From Bacteroidota bacterium (GTDB lineage Bacteria > Bacteroidota > Bacteroidia > UKL13-3), in contig CANHJJ010000114.1 of NCBI GenBank assembly GCA_947460565.1, forward strand, positions 1 to 6,333: 6,333 bases of DNA, in the 5' to 3' direction. Both the position numbers and the translations under genes were made by a program. Within the stretch, counting starts at the first letter, position 1, and the number at the start of each line of letters is the position of its first letter. Below, in pieces: positions 1-6,333 of the stretch. The notes under the pieces were generated by a model. That model had not been told where the DNA came from. It saw nothing but the letters and a program-made list of their open reading frames with translations, and ran no database searches.

Positions 1-593
1 ATGGTATAGTTAAACTTAACCATAGCCAAAATTAATAACAAGTTGACTGAAAGATTCAGTGATTGTCTGAAAAATAAGGGCACACACAACAATACCAAAT
101 GGGCCGCATAGGTACTAATGCCCCATAGCAACATAGATTTGTATTTGCCCTTCAGATAAAAAATATAATCCGTTATGAATGTAGGGGTATTTAGAAATAC
201 TACCAAGCCAAAAATCTCAAATAAATCAATGTCCTTGCCCTTGGCATGTCCTATAACAACGGTTACAGCCCCTGCTATAAGCGAAAAAGCTGTGAGCAAG
301 GCAAAGGCATTAAACAAAATACGTTTTTGGGTTTTCTCATCTGATCCATTGTAAAATGGAATAAGGGTATTACAAATACTTGCCACCCAAAAAAAACTCA
401 AACTAGAACTAACAAGCATCAATAACTCATAACGGCTAATAATACTAGTTCCATAGCCTCCGCTGTACCTAAAATATGATATTTTGGCAAGCAGAATAGA
501 TATCAAAAACACGCTTCCAAACCTTAAAAACTGGTTTATCTGCAAGCTATTGAATTTATCTAATTTAAAATTTCGTAAGGCCAAAATGAGCAT
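1..593 (-). CDS. Partial multi-pass membrane protein, probable polysaccharide (MOP-type) flippase, N-terminal part
   Basis: Reading the minus strand from an ATG at 593 gives 197 codons without a stop, running off the left edge, so the C-terminal half is missing. A TAA lies in frame directly before this ATG, so translation cannot start further upstream in this frame. The product is very hydrophobic, with probable membrane segments near residues 22-40, 56-80, 92-115, 124-147, 152-175 and 181-196. A charged cytoplasmic-type loop (residues 82-91, GSDEKTQKR) separates helices 2 and 3. An 'ISRYELLML' stretch followed by an aromatic second helix resembles the start of Wzx-like lipid-linked oligosaccharide flippases, which move glycan precursors across the inner membrane. 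The helix layout is seen; the flippase assignment is inferred, and another polytopic transporter is possible. It starts 52 bases after the mtaB stop on the same strand, so co-transcription is plausible. No clear ribosome binding site is visible. Confidence 0.72.
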   Translation of the reverse strand, partial: MLILALRNFKLDKFNSLQINQFLRFGSVFLISILLAKISYFRYSGGYGTSIISRYELLMLVSSSLSFFWVASICNTLIPFYNGSDEKTQKRILFNAFALLTAFSLIAGAVTVVIGHAKGKDIDLFEIFGLVVFLNTPTFITDYIFYLKGKYKSMLLWGISTYAAHLVLLCVPLFFRQSLNLSVNLLLILAMVKFNYT

Positions 594-645
594 TTAAATA
601 AATGGCGAATGTGCTAAATAATTTTAATTAATACTAATTACAACA

Positions 646-1956
646 TCATTGGACTAATTCCCAATGTAGAATTTGGCATTTGAAAACCATATCAGCATCA
701 AGTTCACTTAGTTTAACCTCTGCTATTTCGTTCACTAAGGCTGGGTCGTAGGTTGTTTTCACCTTGATGTAATTTTCAGTAAAACCAAACATCATGTTTT
801 GCTCATTATCAGCCTCCCACAATACTTTGTAGGTCTTACCAACATTTTGCTCGTAGAAAAACCTACGTTTTTTATCGCTTAGTATATGAAGCATTTTACT
901 TCTATCAGCCCGCGTATGCCTATAAACCCTACCCGGAAGCTTATTGGCGGTAGTGTTTACCCTTTCACTATAAGTGAACACGTGAAGGTATGAAATATCT
1001 AATTGGTTGAGATAATTATAGGTTTCTAAAAATTCTTCCTCGCCTTCACCCGGAAAACCAACAATCACATCCACACCTATGCAGCAATGAGGAATAAGAG
1101 CCTTAATTTTTTCAACCCTAGAAGTATATAGTTCGGTCAAATACTTCCTGCGCATAGCCGTAAGTATAGTATCAGAACCTGATTGCAATGGAATATGAAA
1201 ATGTGGTACTATTTTGTTTGATTGGGCTGCCAATTCAATGATTTCATCCGTGAGCAAGTTTGGCTCGATAGATGAAATTCTTATTCTTTCTAATCCCTCC
1301 ACCTTTTCTAATGCTTGGAGTAGTTGAAAGAAATTTTCACAAGTATTTACGCCAAAATCACCAGTATTTACGCCTGTCAACACAATTTCTTTTATACCTT
1401 GTCCTACAATTTCGTAGGCCTGTTTTACTACATTATCAATGGTATCGCTGCGGCTTTTGCCTCTAGCTAGCGGGATGGTACAAAATGAACAGAAATAATC
1501 GCAACCATCTTGAACCTTCAGAAAAGTTCGGGTTCTATCACCAATTGAATAGGATGAGTGGTAATCTAAAACCTCTTTTATTTTACCATCTTTGACTTCG
1601 GCAACGGCTTTCTTTTGAGTGCTATGAATGTATTCGCTAATATTAAACTTTTCTGCCGCCCCCAATACCAAATCAACACCATCAATTTTAGCAATTTCAT
1701 GAGGTTTAAGCTGGGCATAGCAGCCAATCACAGCTACAAATGCCTGAGGATTGTGACGTAAAGCCTCTTTTACAATTTTCTTGCATTTTTTATCTGCATT
1801 ATCCGTAACCGAACAGGTATTAATTACATATACATCCGCACCTTGCTCAAATGCTACTTTAGTGTAACCATCATTAACAAGACTCCTGCCAATACTAGAG
1901 GTTTCAGAGAAGTTAAGCTTGCAACCCAAGGTGTAAAATGCTACCGATTTTGTCAT
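646..1956 (-). CDS. mtaB: tRNA (N6-L-threonylcarbamoyladenosine(37)-C2)-methylthiotransferase MtaB
   Basis: Radical SAM enzyme that converts t6A37 to ms2t6A37 in tRNAs reading ANN codons. It acts in the cytosol and uses two [4Fe-4S] clusters. From the ATG at 1956 the protein has 436 residues, normal for the family. The N-terminal methylthiotransferase domain shows TLGCKLNFSET (residues 9-19), the form typical of MtaB rather than MiaB or RimO, with cluster cysteines C12, C48 (NTCSVT) and C79 (GCY). The radical SAM motif CDYFCSFC gives C152, C156 and C159. Radical SAM barrel motifs follow (LTGVNTGDFG, HIPLQSGSD, DVIVGFPGE), and the last 60-70 residues fit a TRAM-like RNA-binding domain. The frame stays open back to a TTG at 1968, but that TTG lies inside a promoter-like TATATTTG and conservation begins after the ATG, so 1956 is preferred. 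The stop is TGA at 646-648. The family call is strong; substrate specificity rests on family knowledge. Confidence 0.95.
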   Translation of the reverse strand: MTKSVAFYTLGCKLNFSETSSIGRSLVNDGYTKVAFEQGADVYVINTCSVTDNADKKCKKIVKEALRHNPQAFVAVIGCYAQLKPHEIAKIDGVDLVLGAAEKFNISEYIHSTQKKAVAEVKDGKIKEVLDYHSSYSIGDRTRTFLKVQDGCDYFCSFCTIPLARGKSRSDTIDNVVKQAYEIVGQGIKEIVLTGVNTGDFGVNTCENFFQLLQALEKVEGLERIRISSIEPNLLTDEIIELAAQSNKIVPHFHIPLQSGSDTILTAMRRKYLTELYTSRVEKIKALIPHCCIGVDVIVGFPGEGEEEFLETYNYLNQLDISYLHVFTYSERVNTTANKLPGRVYRHTRADRSKMLHILSDKKRRFFYEQNVGKTYKVLWEADNEQNMMFGFTENYIKVKTTYDPALVNEIAEVKLSELDADMVFKCQILHWELVQ

Positions 1957-1965
1957 GATATTCGG

Positions 1966-1973
1966 CAAATATA
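1966..1973 (-). promoter_or_regulatory. Candidate -7 promoter element for mtaB
   Basis: The minus strand reads TATATTTG, a full match to the Bacteroidota -7 consensus TAnnTTTG, ending 9 bases before the mtaB ATG. A TTTG that could be the -33 element lies at 1998-2001, 24 bases upstream, slightly longer than the usual spacing of about 17-23. If the element is used, the 5' leader would be only a few bases long. The motif is short and the region AT-rich, so a chance match is possible. Confidence 0.45.
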
Positions 1974-2050
1974 AGATGATTGATTTTATTTACTAATCAA
2001 ATTGAGAAGTAAAAAACAATGAAACAAGTGATTTTTTTTGCGTTGAAAGC

Positions 2051-2350
2051 TTAGTTCATGTGCATTTTTGGAAACCTAAAAGCCTCACTGTCATGTATCA
2101 TTAAGTCGTGAAGTTGAATTGAAATATACTTATAGATAGGAAATTGCTCCACAATTTCGAAAACAGCTTCTGCATTTTTGCAATTAAAAATAATCCAACC
2201 CAATGTGCGGTCAGTGTTTATGGAGTAACTCTGTATAGTGCCATCATTTATCAATTGCGAGATATAGGCCCTATGTGCAGGAATCATTTTCATGAAATCA
2301 TTATCAATAACCTCAGGTAATTCAAGTTCAACCATAAATAATCTTTTCAT
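2051..2350 (-). CDS. Small muconolactone delta-isomerase / YciI-like protein (dimeric alpha/beta barrel fold)
   Basis: A 99-residue soluble protein with no signal peptide or membrane segment. It begins with a beta strand (MKRLFMVELELP), followed by a helix with AHRAYISQLINDGTIQSYSI, a strand around GWIIFNCKN, a helix AVFEIVEQFPIY and a final strand KYISIQLHDLMIH. This order and the 'P-[IL]-[FY]-x-Y-[IM]-x-I' stretch near residues 71-78 resemble the muconolactone delta-isomerase family, a ferredoxin-like alpha/beta barrel related to YciI-type proteins. No catechol or beta-ketoadipate pathway gene is nearby, so a true muconolactone isomerase role is unlikely and the function is unknown. The ATG at 2350 is preceded 5 bases upstream by AATATTTG (2356-2363), one base off the -7 consensus. 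The gene is divergent from ppk1 and ends 94 bases before the mtaB start, so it could be read together with mtaB. Confidence 0.8.
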   Translation of the reverse strand: MKRLFMVELELPEVIDNDFMKMIPAHRAYISQLINDGTIQSYSINTDRTLGWIIFNCKNAEAVFEIVEQFPIYKYISIQLHDLMIHDSEAFRFPKMHMN

Positions 2351-2449
2351 AACATCAAATATTTAGAATTGTATTAACAATTTGCATACCTTAATGAAAA
2401 ATATGACAGATTGAACATACTAAACACCTCATATTGCTAGTGTATAAGT

Positions 2450-2483
2450 TTTGTATATATGAATTAAGTAAATTTTATTTTTG
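2450..2483 (+). promoter_or_regulatory. Candidate Bacteroidota-type promoter for ppk1
   Basis: TTTG at 2450-2453 (-33-like) and TATTTTTG at 2476-2483 (full match to TAnnTTTG) are separated by 22 bases, within the spacing range described for this phylum. The -7-like element ends only 6 bases before the ppk1 ATG at 2490, implying a leaderless or nearly leaderless transcript if used. It also contains the TTG that could be mistaken for an upstream start codon. Confidence 0.5.
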
Positions 2484-2489
2484 CTTGAG

Positions 2490-4559
2490 ATGATTAAAGA
2501 ATATAGAAGCTATTTATTTGAAGATAGAGAGATAAGCTGGCTGAAATTTAATGAAAGAGTACTTCAGGAGGCAGAAAATCCGGATACACCTTTGATGGAA
2601 AGGCTAAAATTTCTGGCTATTTTCTCATCTAACCTAGATGAATTTTTTAGGGTTCGCGTAGCCCAAATCAGAAAAATACAGAGAGTAAATGGCAGAAAGC
2701 CTATTAGCGAATACCAATCCTCACCTGATGATATTTTGTCAGAAATACAAAGAATGGTTGTTATCCTCCAAGATAGGTTTACTGACATTTATGAGAGAGA
2801 TATTTTACTTCGATTGGCTGACAAAAAAATTTTTTTAATTAATGAAACAAACCTAGACGAAGAAAAACACGGCCTTATAAAAAACTACTTCACTACCACA
2901 GTTATCCCTCATTTATTTCCTGTGGTTATTGACGACTTAAAGAATGTCCCTCATCTCCGCGACCGTTCCATTTACCTGGCAGTGAGAATGAGTAACAGCG
3001 ACCACAAATCAGAACCTAAGCATGCTTTAATTGAAATACCAACAGGTATATTGAGTCGTTTTTTCGTTTTACCCAAAACAGATGAAAATACCTATATCAT
3101 TATTTTGGAAGATATTATTAGGGCTAATTTGAAGCGAATCTTCTCTATTTTTGATTTTGATCATTATGAGAGCTATATCATCAAACTTACGCGTGATGCG
3201 GAGTTTGTAATTGATGCAGATGAAGCAGAATACTCTATCAGCTTCATGGATAAAATACAAAAAAGTTTAAAACAGCGATCAAAAGGAAGTCCAACTCGTT
3301 TTGTATACGATGAAAGAATGCCTAAGCACATGCTTGAACTACTAGCCAAAAAACTTGAACTCAAACATGTGAACCTCATACCTGGAGGCCGATATCATAA
3401 CTTCAAAGACTTTATGGATTTCCCAAAAGTTGGTAACCAAGAAGATTATTTTAATGCAATGCCAGCCCAACCTGTTTTGGAACTTGATAAAGCAAAAAGT
3501 TTATTTGATGTTATATCAAAAAAAGATGTCCTATTACATCACCCTTACCAAAGTTTCGACTACTTGATTAGGTTTTTACGTGATGCGGCTATCGATCCAC
3601 ATGTTAATACCATTAGGATTACTTTATATCGAGTTGCCAAGCATAGTAATGTAGTTAATGCCCTCATAAATGCCGTTAAAAATGGTAAAAAAGTAATTGT
3701 TTTGATGGAGTTACAGGCAAGATTTGACGAGGAATCAAACATTTACTGGACTACCAAATTGCAAGAAGCGGGAGCTCTGGTTTATTTTGGAAAGCAAGGC
3801 CAAAAAGTACATTGCAAGGTTTGTTTAATTACCCGAAAAGAAAACGGTGTTACCGAAAAATATGTTCACCTATCCACAGGTAATTACAATGGCGTAACTT
3901 CAAAAATTTATAGTGATTTTGCTCTATTTTCAAAAGACAAAAGATTAACTCAAGATGTTGAACAATTATGTGATATGTTGTTTTTAAATTTAAAAAAAGG
4001 CCCCTATAAACACCTGCTTGTGGCTTCCGATTACATGAAAAAACAATTTTTAGATTTAATCGATAGAGAAATTCAAAACAAGAAAAACGGGAGAACAGCC
4101 TTTATCATTGGCAAAATGAACAGCCTTGTTGATATAGAAATTATTAAAAAGTTATACGATGCTAGCCGGGCTGGAGTTGAAATAAAGCTAATTATAAGGG
4201 GAATTTGTTGCTTAGTGCCGGGTGTAAATGGACTTAGTGAAAACATACAAGTCATAAGTATCATTGACCGCTTTTTAGAACATGCACGTGTGTATATTTT
4301 TGGTAATGGAGGTGATACTAAAATATATCTTGCCTCAGCAGATTGGATGACAAGAAATTTGCAAACCCGCATTGAAACAGCATTTCCGGTTTATGATGAA
4401 CAAGCCAGAAAAATTATCTTAGATATAATTAACATTCAGTTAAGTGACAATTGCAAATCAAGGTTGATTGGTATTGAAAATACAAACCAATATGTGAGCA
4501 AAGCAGGAAATAAAAGTATTCGAACACAATATGATACCTATCAATATTTCCAAAATTGA
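2490..4559 (+). CDS. ppk1: Polyphosphate kinase 1
   Basis: Reversibly transfers the gamma-phosphate of ATP to a growing polyphosphate chain, building phosphate and energy stores. From the ATG at 2490 the protein has 689 residues, a normal Ppk1 length. The N-terminal domain opens with FEDREISWLKFNERVL and SSNLDEFFRVRV, both family hallmarks. A head domain follows to about residue 310, then two phospholipase-D-like catalytic domains. The first carries LHHPYQSF, TLYRVA and KVHCK, where H441 corresponds to the autophosphorylated histidine of E. coli Ppk (H435), followed by YVHLSTGNYN. The second carries IIDRFLEHARVYIF, where H598 matches E. coli H592, and SADWMTRNLQTRIE. All key residues appear intact. 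A TTG at 2481 would add three residues but lies within the promoter-like TATTTTTG, so the ATG is preferred. The gene is divergent from the 99-residue gene; nnrD follows 131 bases later. No exopolyphosphatase or Ppk2 is seen here. Confidence 0.97.
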   Translation: MIKEYRSYLFEDREISWLKFNERVLQEAENPDTPLMERLKFLAIFSSNLDEFFRVRVAQIRKIQRVNGRKPISEYQSSPDDILSEIQRMVVILQDRFTDIYERDILLRLADKKIFLINETNLDEEKHGLIKNYFTTTVIPHLFPVVIDDLKNVPHLRDRSIYLAVRMSNSDHKSEPKHALIEIPTGILSRFFVLPKTDENTYIIILEDIIRANLKRIFSIFDFDHYESYIIKLTRDAEFVIDADEAEYSISFMDKIQKSLKQRSKGSPTRFVYDERMPKHMLELLAKKLELKHVNLIPGGRYHNFKDFMDFPKVGNQEDYFNAMPAQPVLELDKAKSLFDVISKKDVLLHHPYQSFDYLIRFLRDAAIDPHVNTIRITLYRVAKHSNVVNALINAVKNGKKVIVLMELQARFDEESNIYWTTKLQEAGALVYFGKQGQKVHCKVCLITRKENGVTEKYVHLSTGNYNGVTSKIYSDFALFSKDKRLTQDVEQLCDMLFLNLKKGPYKHLLVASDYMKKQFLDLIDREIQNKKNGRTAFIIGKMNSLVDIEIIKKLYDASRAGVEIKLIIRGICCLVPGVNGLSENIQVISIIDRFLEHARVYIFGNGGDTKIYLASADWMTRNLQTRIETAFPVYDEQARKIILDIINIQLSDNCKSRLIGIENTNQYVSKAGNKSIRTQYDTYQYFQN

Positions 4560-4690
4560 TTTAGAATGTAAGACAAAAGCGGTCTAATTGGTTAAACAGT
4601 CTATTTTCACGTTTTTTTAAAACACTGGATTTCTATTTTATTGAAACTACTTCCATATGGTTGAACAATTATATTAACTTGCATGGTGCA

Positions 4691-5509
4691 ATGAAAAAAT
4701 TAAATATGACCTATATCAAAAGTATCTTAAAATCAAGAAAATTAGATTCACACAAAGGAACTTATGGACATGCTTTAATTATAGCTGGTAGTATGGGCAA
4801 AATGGGTGCTGCCCTAATTGCATCAGAGGCTTGTATGCGATCAGGAGTTGGTTTGCTTACCGTGTTTATACCAGAAGATGAAAGACAAATCATTCAAATT
4901 GGATTACCAGAGGCAATAGTAGCTATTAGAGAAAAAACTTTAGTGAACATAGAATCTTTCAAATCTATTGGTATCGGACCAGGTCTTGGTACAGATAAAA
5001 AATCTTCTAAAATTGTGAAAAATGCTTTGTTATTAAAAACACCCATCGTTATAGATGCTGATGCACTTAATATAATTGCTCAATACAATTGGATTAACTT
5101 ATTGCCAAAGCATTGCATTCTTACACCGCACCCAACAGAATTTGATCGCCTTTTTGGTGAACACAAAAGCAAACAAGAAAGAATGATAAAAGCCATGAAA
5201 TTGGCTAAAGAATTCGGTATCATCATAATACTTAAAGGCCATGAAACTTTTATTTGTAGTCCGGATATATCCTTTACAAATTCAAGTGGAAATGCAGGAC
5301 TCGCCAAAGGTGGATCCGGAGACGCATTAACCGGAATCATCACAGCCTTTTTAGCCCAAGGATATAGCGCCATCGATGCGGCATCAATTGGTGTGTATAT
5401 TCATGGCCTTGCAGCCGACATCTGTTTGAAAGAGCAAAGTATGGAAAGTATGTTGATTGGAGATGTGATTGATAATCTTGGAAATGCTTTTAAGAAAATT
5501 ATGAAATAA
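4691..5509 (+). CDS. nnrD: Stand-alone ADP/ATP-dependent (S)-NAD(P)H-hydrate dehydratase
   Basis: Repairs NAD(P)H damaged by hydration, dehydrating the S-form hydrate with ADP or ATP as energy source. From the ATG at 4691 it has 272 residues, matching single-domain members such as B. subtilis YxkO. Ribokinase-like fold motifs appear in order: HKGTYG (21-26), IAGSMGKMGAA (31-41), IGPGLG (95-100), IDADALN (121-127), LTPHPTEFDRL (144-154), LKGHET (181-186), and AKGGSGDALTG (205-215) with D211 at the catalytic aspartate position. HGLAAD (238-243) closes the core. The N-terminal epimerase domain (NnrE) found in fused bifunctional enzymes is absent, and nothing like it is visible in the 131 bases upstream. 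The frame is open back to a TTG at 4661, giving 10 unconserved residues; a second ATG at 4706 is also possible. Upstream TAACTTG (4675-4681) is only a degenerate promoter match, so read-through from ppk1 is possible. Confidence 0.93.
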   Translation: MKKLNMTYIKSILKSRKLDSHKGTYGHALIIAGSMGKMGAALIASEACMRSGVGLLTVFIPEDERQIIQIGLPEAIVAIREKTLVNIESFKSIGIGPGLGTDKKSSKIVKNALLLKTPIVIDADALNIIAQYNWINLLPKHCILTPHPTEFDRLFGEHKSKQERMIKAMKLAKEFGIIIILKGHETFICSPDISFTNSSGNAGLAKGGSGDALTGIITAFLAQGYSAIDAASIGVYIHGLAADICLKEQSMESMLIGDVIDNLGNAFKKIMK

Positions 5510-5540
5510 ACCTTGAATTAAAGGCATTAATAACAATAAA

Positions 5541-5945
5541 CTATGAATGTGAATCAATTATTTTCTCAACTATATCTTTATTAAGTGGTTTAACTATATA
5601 GTCTACTACATTTGAATTAGCTTTGGCTTTCTCCATATCTTTAGGATCAACAGATGATGAAAGCATATATACCTTGATTTGATTTTTTATTTGTGCATCC
5701 AACATCTCAAATTTATCCAAAAAATCCCAACCACTCCAAGTAGGCATATTTATATCTAGCAACAGCACTGTCGGAATTTCTGCATGAGATGAAGAATAGG
5801 TGCTAATAATATACTCAAATCCTTTTTCAGGTTCTAAAAATGTGATTGTTTCTAAATCACCATTTACCTGCCTTATAGAGTATTTACAGAGCATATTATT
5901 GATTTGATCATCATCAATAACAAGAAAATGAGTTGGTTTTTTCAT
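5541..5945 (-). CDS. Single-domain CheY-like response regulator
   Basis: A 134-residue protein made of one receiver (REC) domain and no output domain. The acidic pocket is D11-D12-D13 in LVIDDDQ, the phospho-acceptor is D64 in LLLDINMP, the conserved Ser/Thr position is S96 in MLSSS, and the conserved lysine is K119 in IVKPL, so phosphorylation chemistry looks intact. Stand-alone receivers usually act through protein contacts, in a phosphorelay or on a motility or stress target; which one cannot be told here because no histidine kinase or partner gene lies within the window. The ATG at 5945 opens directly onto the first REC strand (KKPTHFLVID), supporting this start. It is transcribed towards nnrD, with only 31 bases between the two stop codons. 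Upstream, TATTATTG (5963-5970, minus strand) is one base off the -7 consensus but has no convincing -33 partner. Confidence 0.95.
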   Translation of the reverse strand: MKKPTHFLVIDDDQINNMLCKYSIRQVNGDLETITFLEPEKGFEYIISTYSSSHAEIPTVLLLDINMPTWSGWDFLDKFEMLDAQIKNQIKVYMLSSSVDPKDMEKAKANSNVVDYIVKPLNKDIVEKIIDSHS

Positions 5946-6091
5946 GTATATTTAAAACAATTCAATAATACTATTAGTTTTTAATTATTTGTTTTTTTAT
6001 AATAAATTTTCTCTTAACCACTATTTAATGAATTTATTTACAAATTTTTAGGCTTATAAAATACTCAGCCCATTTTGACAATTTTCTCAAT

Positions 6092-6131
6092 AATTTTACA
6101 TATTTCTAGGGTAAAATTTAAGTAGAAATAT
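6092..6131. repeat. Two interleaved short inverted repeats upstream of the GH97-like gene
   Basis: AATTTTAC (6092-6099) is the exact reverse complement of GTAAAATT (6111-6118), with an 11-base spacer. ATATTTCTA (6100-6108) is the exact reverse complement of TAGAAATAT (6123-6131), with a 14-base spacer. The arms alternate (left 1, left 2, right 1, right 2), so the two hairpins exclude each other. They end 57 bases before the start codon at 6189. They could be operator half-sites or an RNA element. The intergenic region (5946-6188) is strongly AT-rich, so chance repeats are a real alternative. Nothing else clear was seen there. Confidence 0.35.
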
Positions 6132-6159
6132 CAATGCTAAGTAATTACTTGTTTTTTAT

Positions 6160-6167
6160 TACTTTCG
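6160..6167 (+). promoter_or_regulatory. Weak -7-like element before the GH97-like gene
   Basis: TACTTTCG matches the Bacteroidota TAnnTTTG consensus except for one base and ends 21 bases before the ATG at 6189. No TTG lies at the expected -33 distance, so this is only a tentative promoter. If real, the interleaved inverted repeats at 6092-6131 would lie just upstream of it, where an operator or activator site could sit. Confidence 0.25.
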
Positions 6168-6188
6168 TTTTCATAACAAATAGTATTT

Positions 6189-6333
6189 ATGAATTTGAAA
6201 AAAGTCTATGGCATGCTCTTGTTGACATGCTCAATTGGTGCATTTGCACAAAGTTTTAAAGTCAGTTCCCCAGATAAACAAATTTCGTTGGCATTAAGTC
6301 TAAACGAAAACGGAGCTTTGACTTATGGCATTC
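6189..6333 (+). CDS. Partial secreted protein, probable GH97 (SusB-like) glycosidase, N-terminus
   Basis: From the ATG at 6189 the frame is open to the right edge, giving 48 complete codons; the rest lies outside the window. The first about 21 residues form a signal peptide: positive start (MNLKK), hydrophobic core (MLLLTCSIGAF) and a signal peptidase I site AFA|Q. The cysteine at residue 14 lies in LLTC, a poor lipobox, so a lipoprotein is less likely. The mature start, with SSPDKQISLALSLNENGALTYGI, resembles the N-terminal beta-sandwich domain of glycoside hydrolase family 97, where 'SPDG...V.....G.L.Y' recurs. Family members are alpha-glucosidases or alpha-galactosidases, usually in the periplasm of Bacteroidota. 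The signal peptide is seen; the family call rests on about 25 residues and is an inference. Another secreted beta-sandwich protein is possible, and substrate cannot be told. Confidence 0.65.
   Translation, partial: MNLKKVYGMLLLTCSIGAFAQSFKVSSPDKQISLALSLNENGALTYGI

Noticed and set aside
1272..1466. A 64-codon plus-strand open frame
   Set aside because: It lies antisense inside the well-supported mtaB gene and its translation has no recognisable domain.
2008..2040. A-run and T-run between the isomerase-like gene and mtaB as a possible terminator
   Set aside because: I could not find a stable GC-containing stem next to the T-run in either direction.
2564..4372. Several 60-99 codon minus-strand open frames inside ppk1
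   Set aside because: They are antisense to a clearly conserved enzyme, show low-complexity or unrecognised translations and have no promoter signals.
4661..4690. TTG start adding 10 residues to NnrD
   Set aside because: The extra residues are not conserved in the family as I know it, and an ATG follows at a typical distance from the HKGTYG motif.
4560..4690. Terminator or small gene between ppk1 and nnrD
   Set aside because: Only weak stems (AGAC with GTCT, GTTTT with AAAAC) and the 8-base palindrome CCATATGG are visible, and no open frame of useful length with a start signal.
5080..5373. A 97-codon minus-strand open frame inside nnrD
   Set aside because: It is antisense to conserved NnrD motifs and its translation resembles no known protein.
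6092..6131. A true H-type pseudoknot formed by the interleaved repeats
   Set aside because: There would be no loop base between the first arms of the two stems, so both full-length stems together are sterically unlikely; alternative hairpins or DNA sites are more reasonable.
6189..6333. Lipoprotein signal on the GH97-like protein
   Set aside because: The cysteine at residue 14 follows LLT, a poor lipobox, while AFA|Q downstream is a good signal peptidase I site.

Overview
The window is AT-rich bacterial DNA that looks like a member of the Bacteroidota. The evidence is a set of elements matching the Bacteroidota -7 promoter consensus (TAnnTTTG) just in front of several start codons, no purine-rich Shine-Dalgarno sequences, a secreted protein starting like the GH97 (SusB-type) glycosidases, and protein sequences with the style of that phylum. 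Order and genus cannot be fixed from sequence reading alone.

Layout. The left part (1-2350) is on the minus strand. In transcription order it holds a small muconolactone-isomerase-like protein (2051-2350), the tRNA methylthiotransferase MtaB (646-1956), and the first 197 codons of a multi-pass membrane protein resembling polysaccharide flippases (1-593, running off the left edge). A 139-base divergent intergenic region (2351-2489) separates these from plus-strand genes: polyphosphate kinase Ppk1 (2490-4559) and a stand-alone NAD(P)H-hydrate dehydratase NnrD (4691-5509). NnrD converges on a minus-strand single-domain response regulator (5541-5945). After an AT-rich intergenic region (5946-6188) with two interleaved inverted repeats, the right edge holds the first 48 codons of a secreted GH97-like glycosidase (6189 onward).

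The genes are mostly unrelated housekeeping or maintenance functions: tRNA modification, polyphosphate storage, cofactor repair, signalling and cell-surface polysaccharide export. They do not form one pathway. No mobile element, CRISPR array, tRNA, rRNA or phage gene was seen, and no gap between genes exceeds 300 bases. I found no convincing new biological system. The points most worth checking are start codons that abut promoter-like elements (possible very short leaders), the missing epimerase half of NnrD, and the interleaved repeats before the GH97-like gene.
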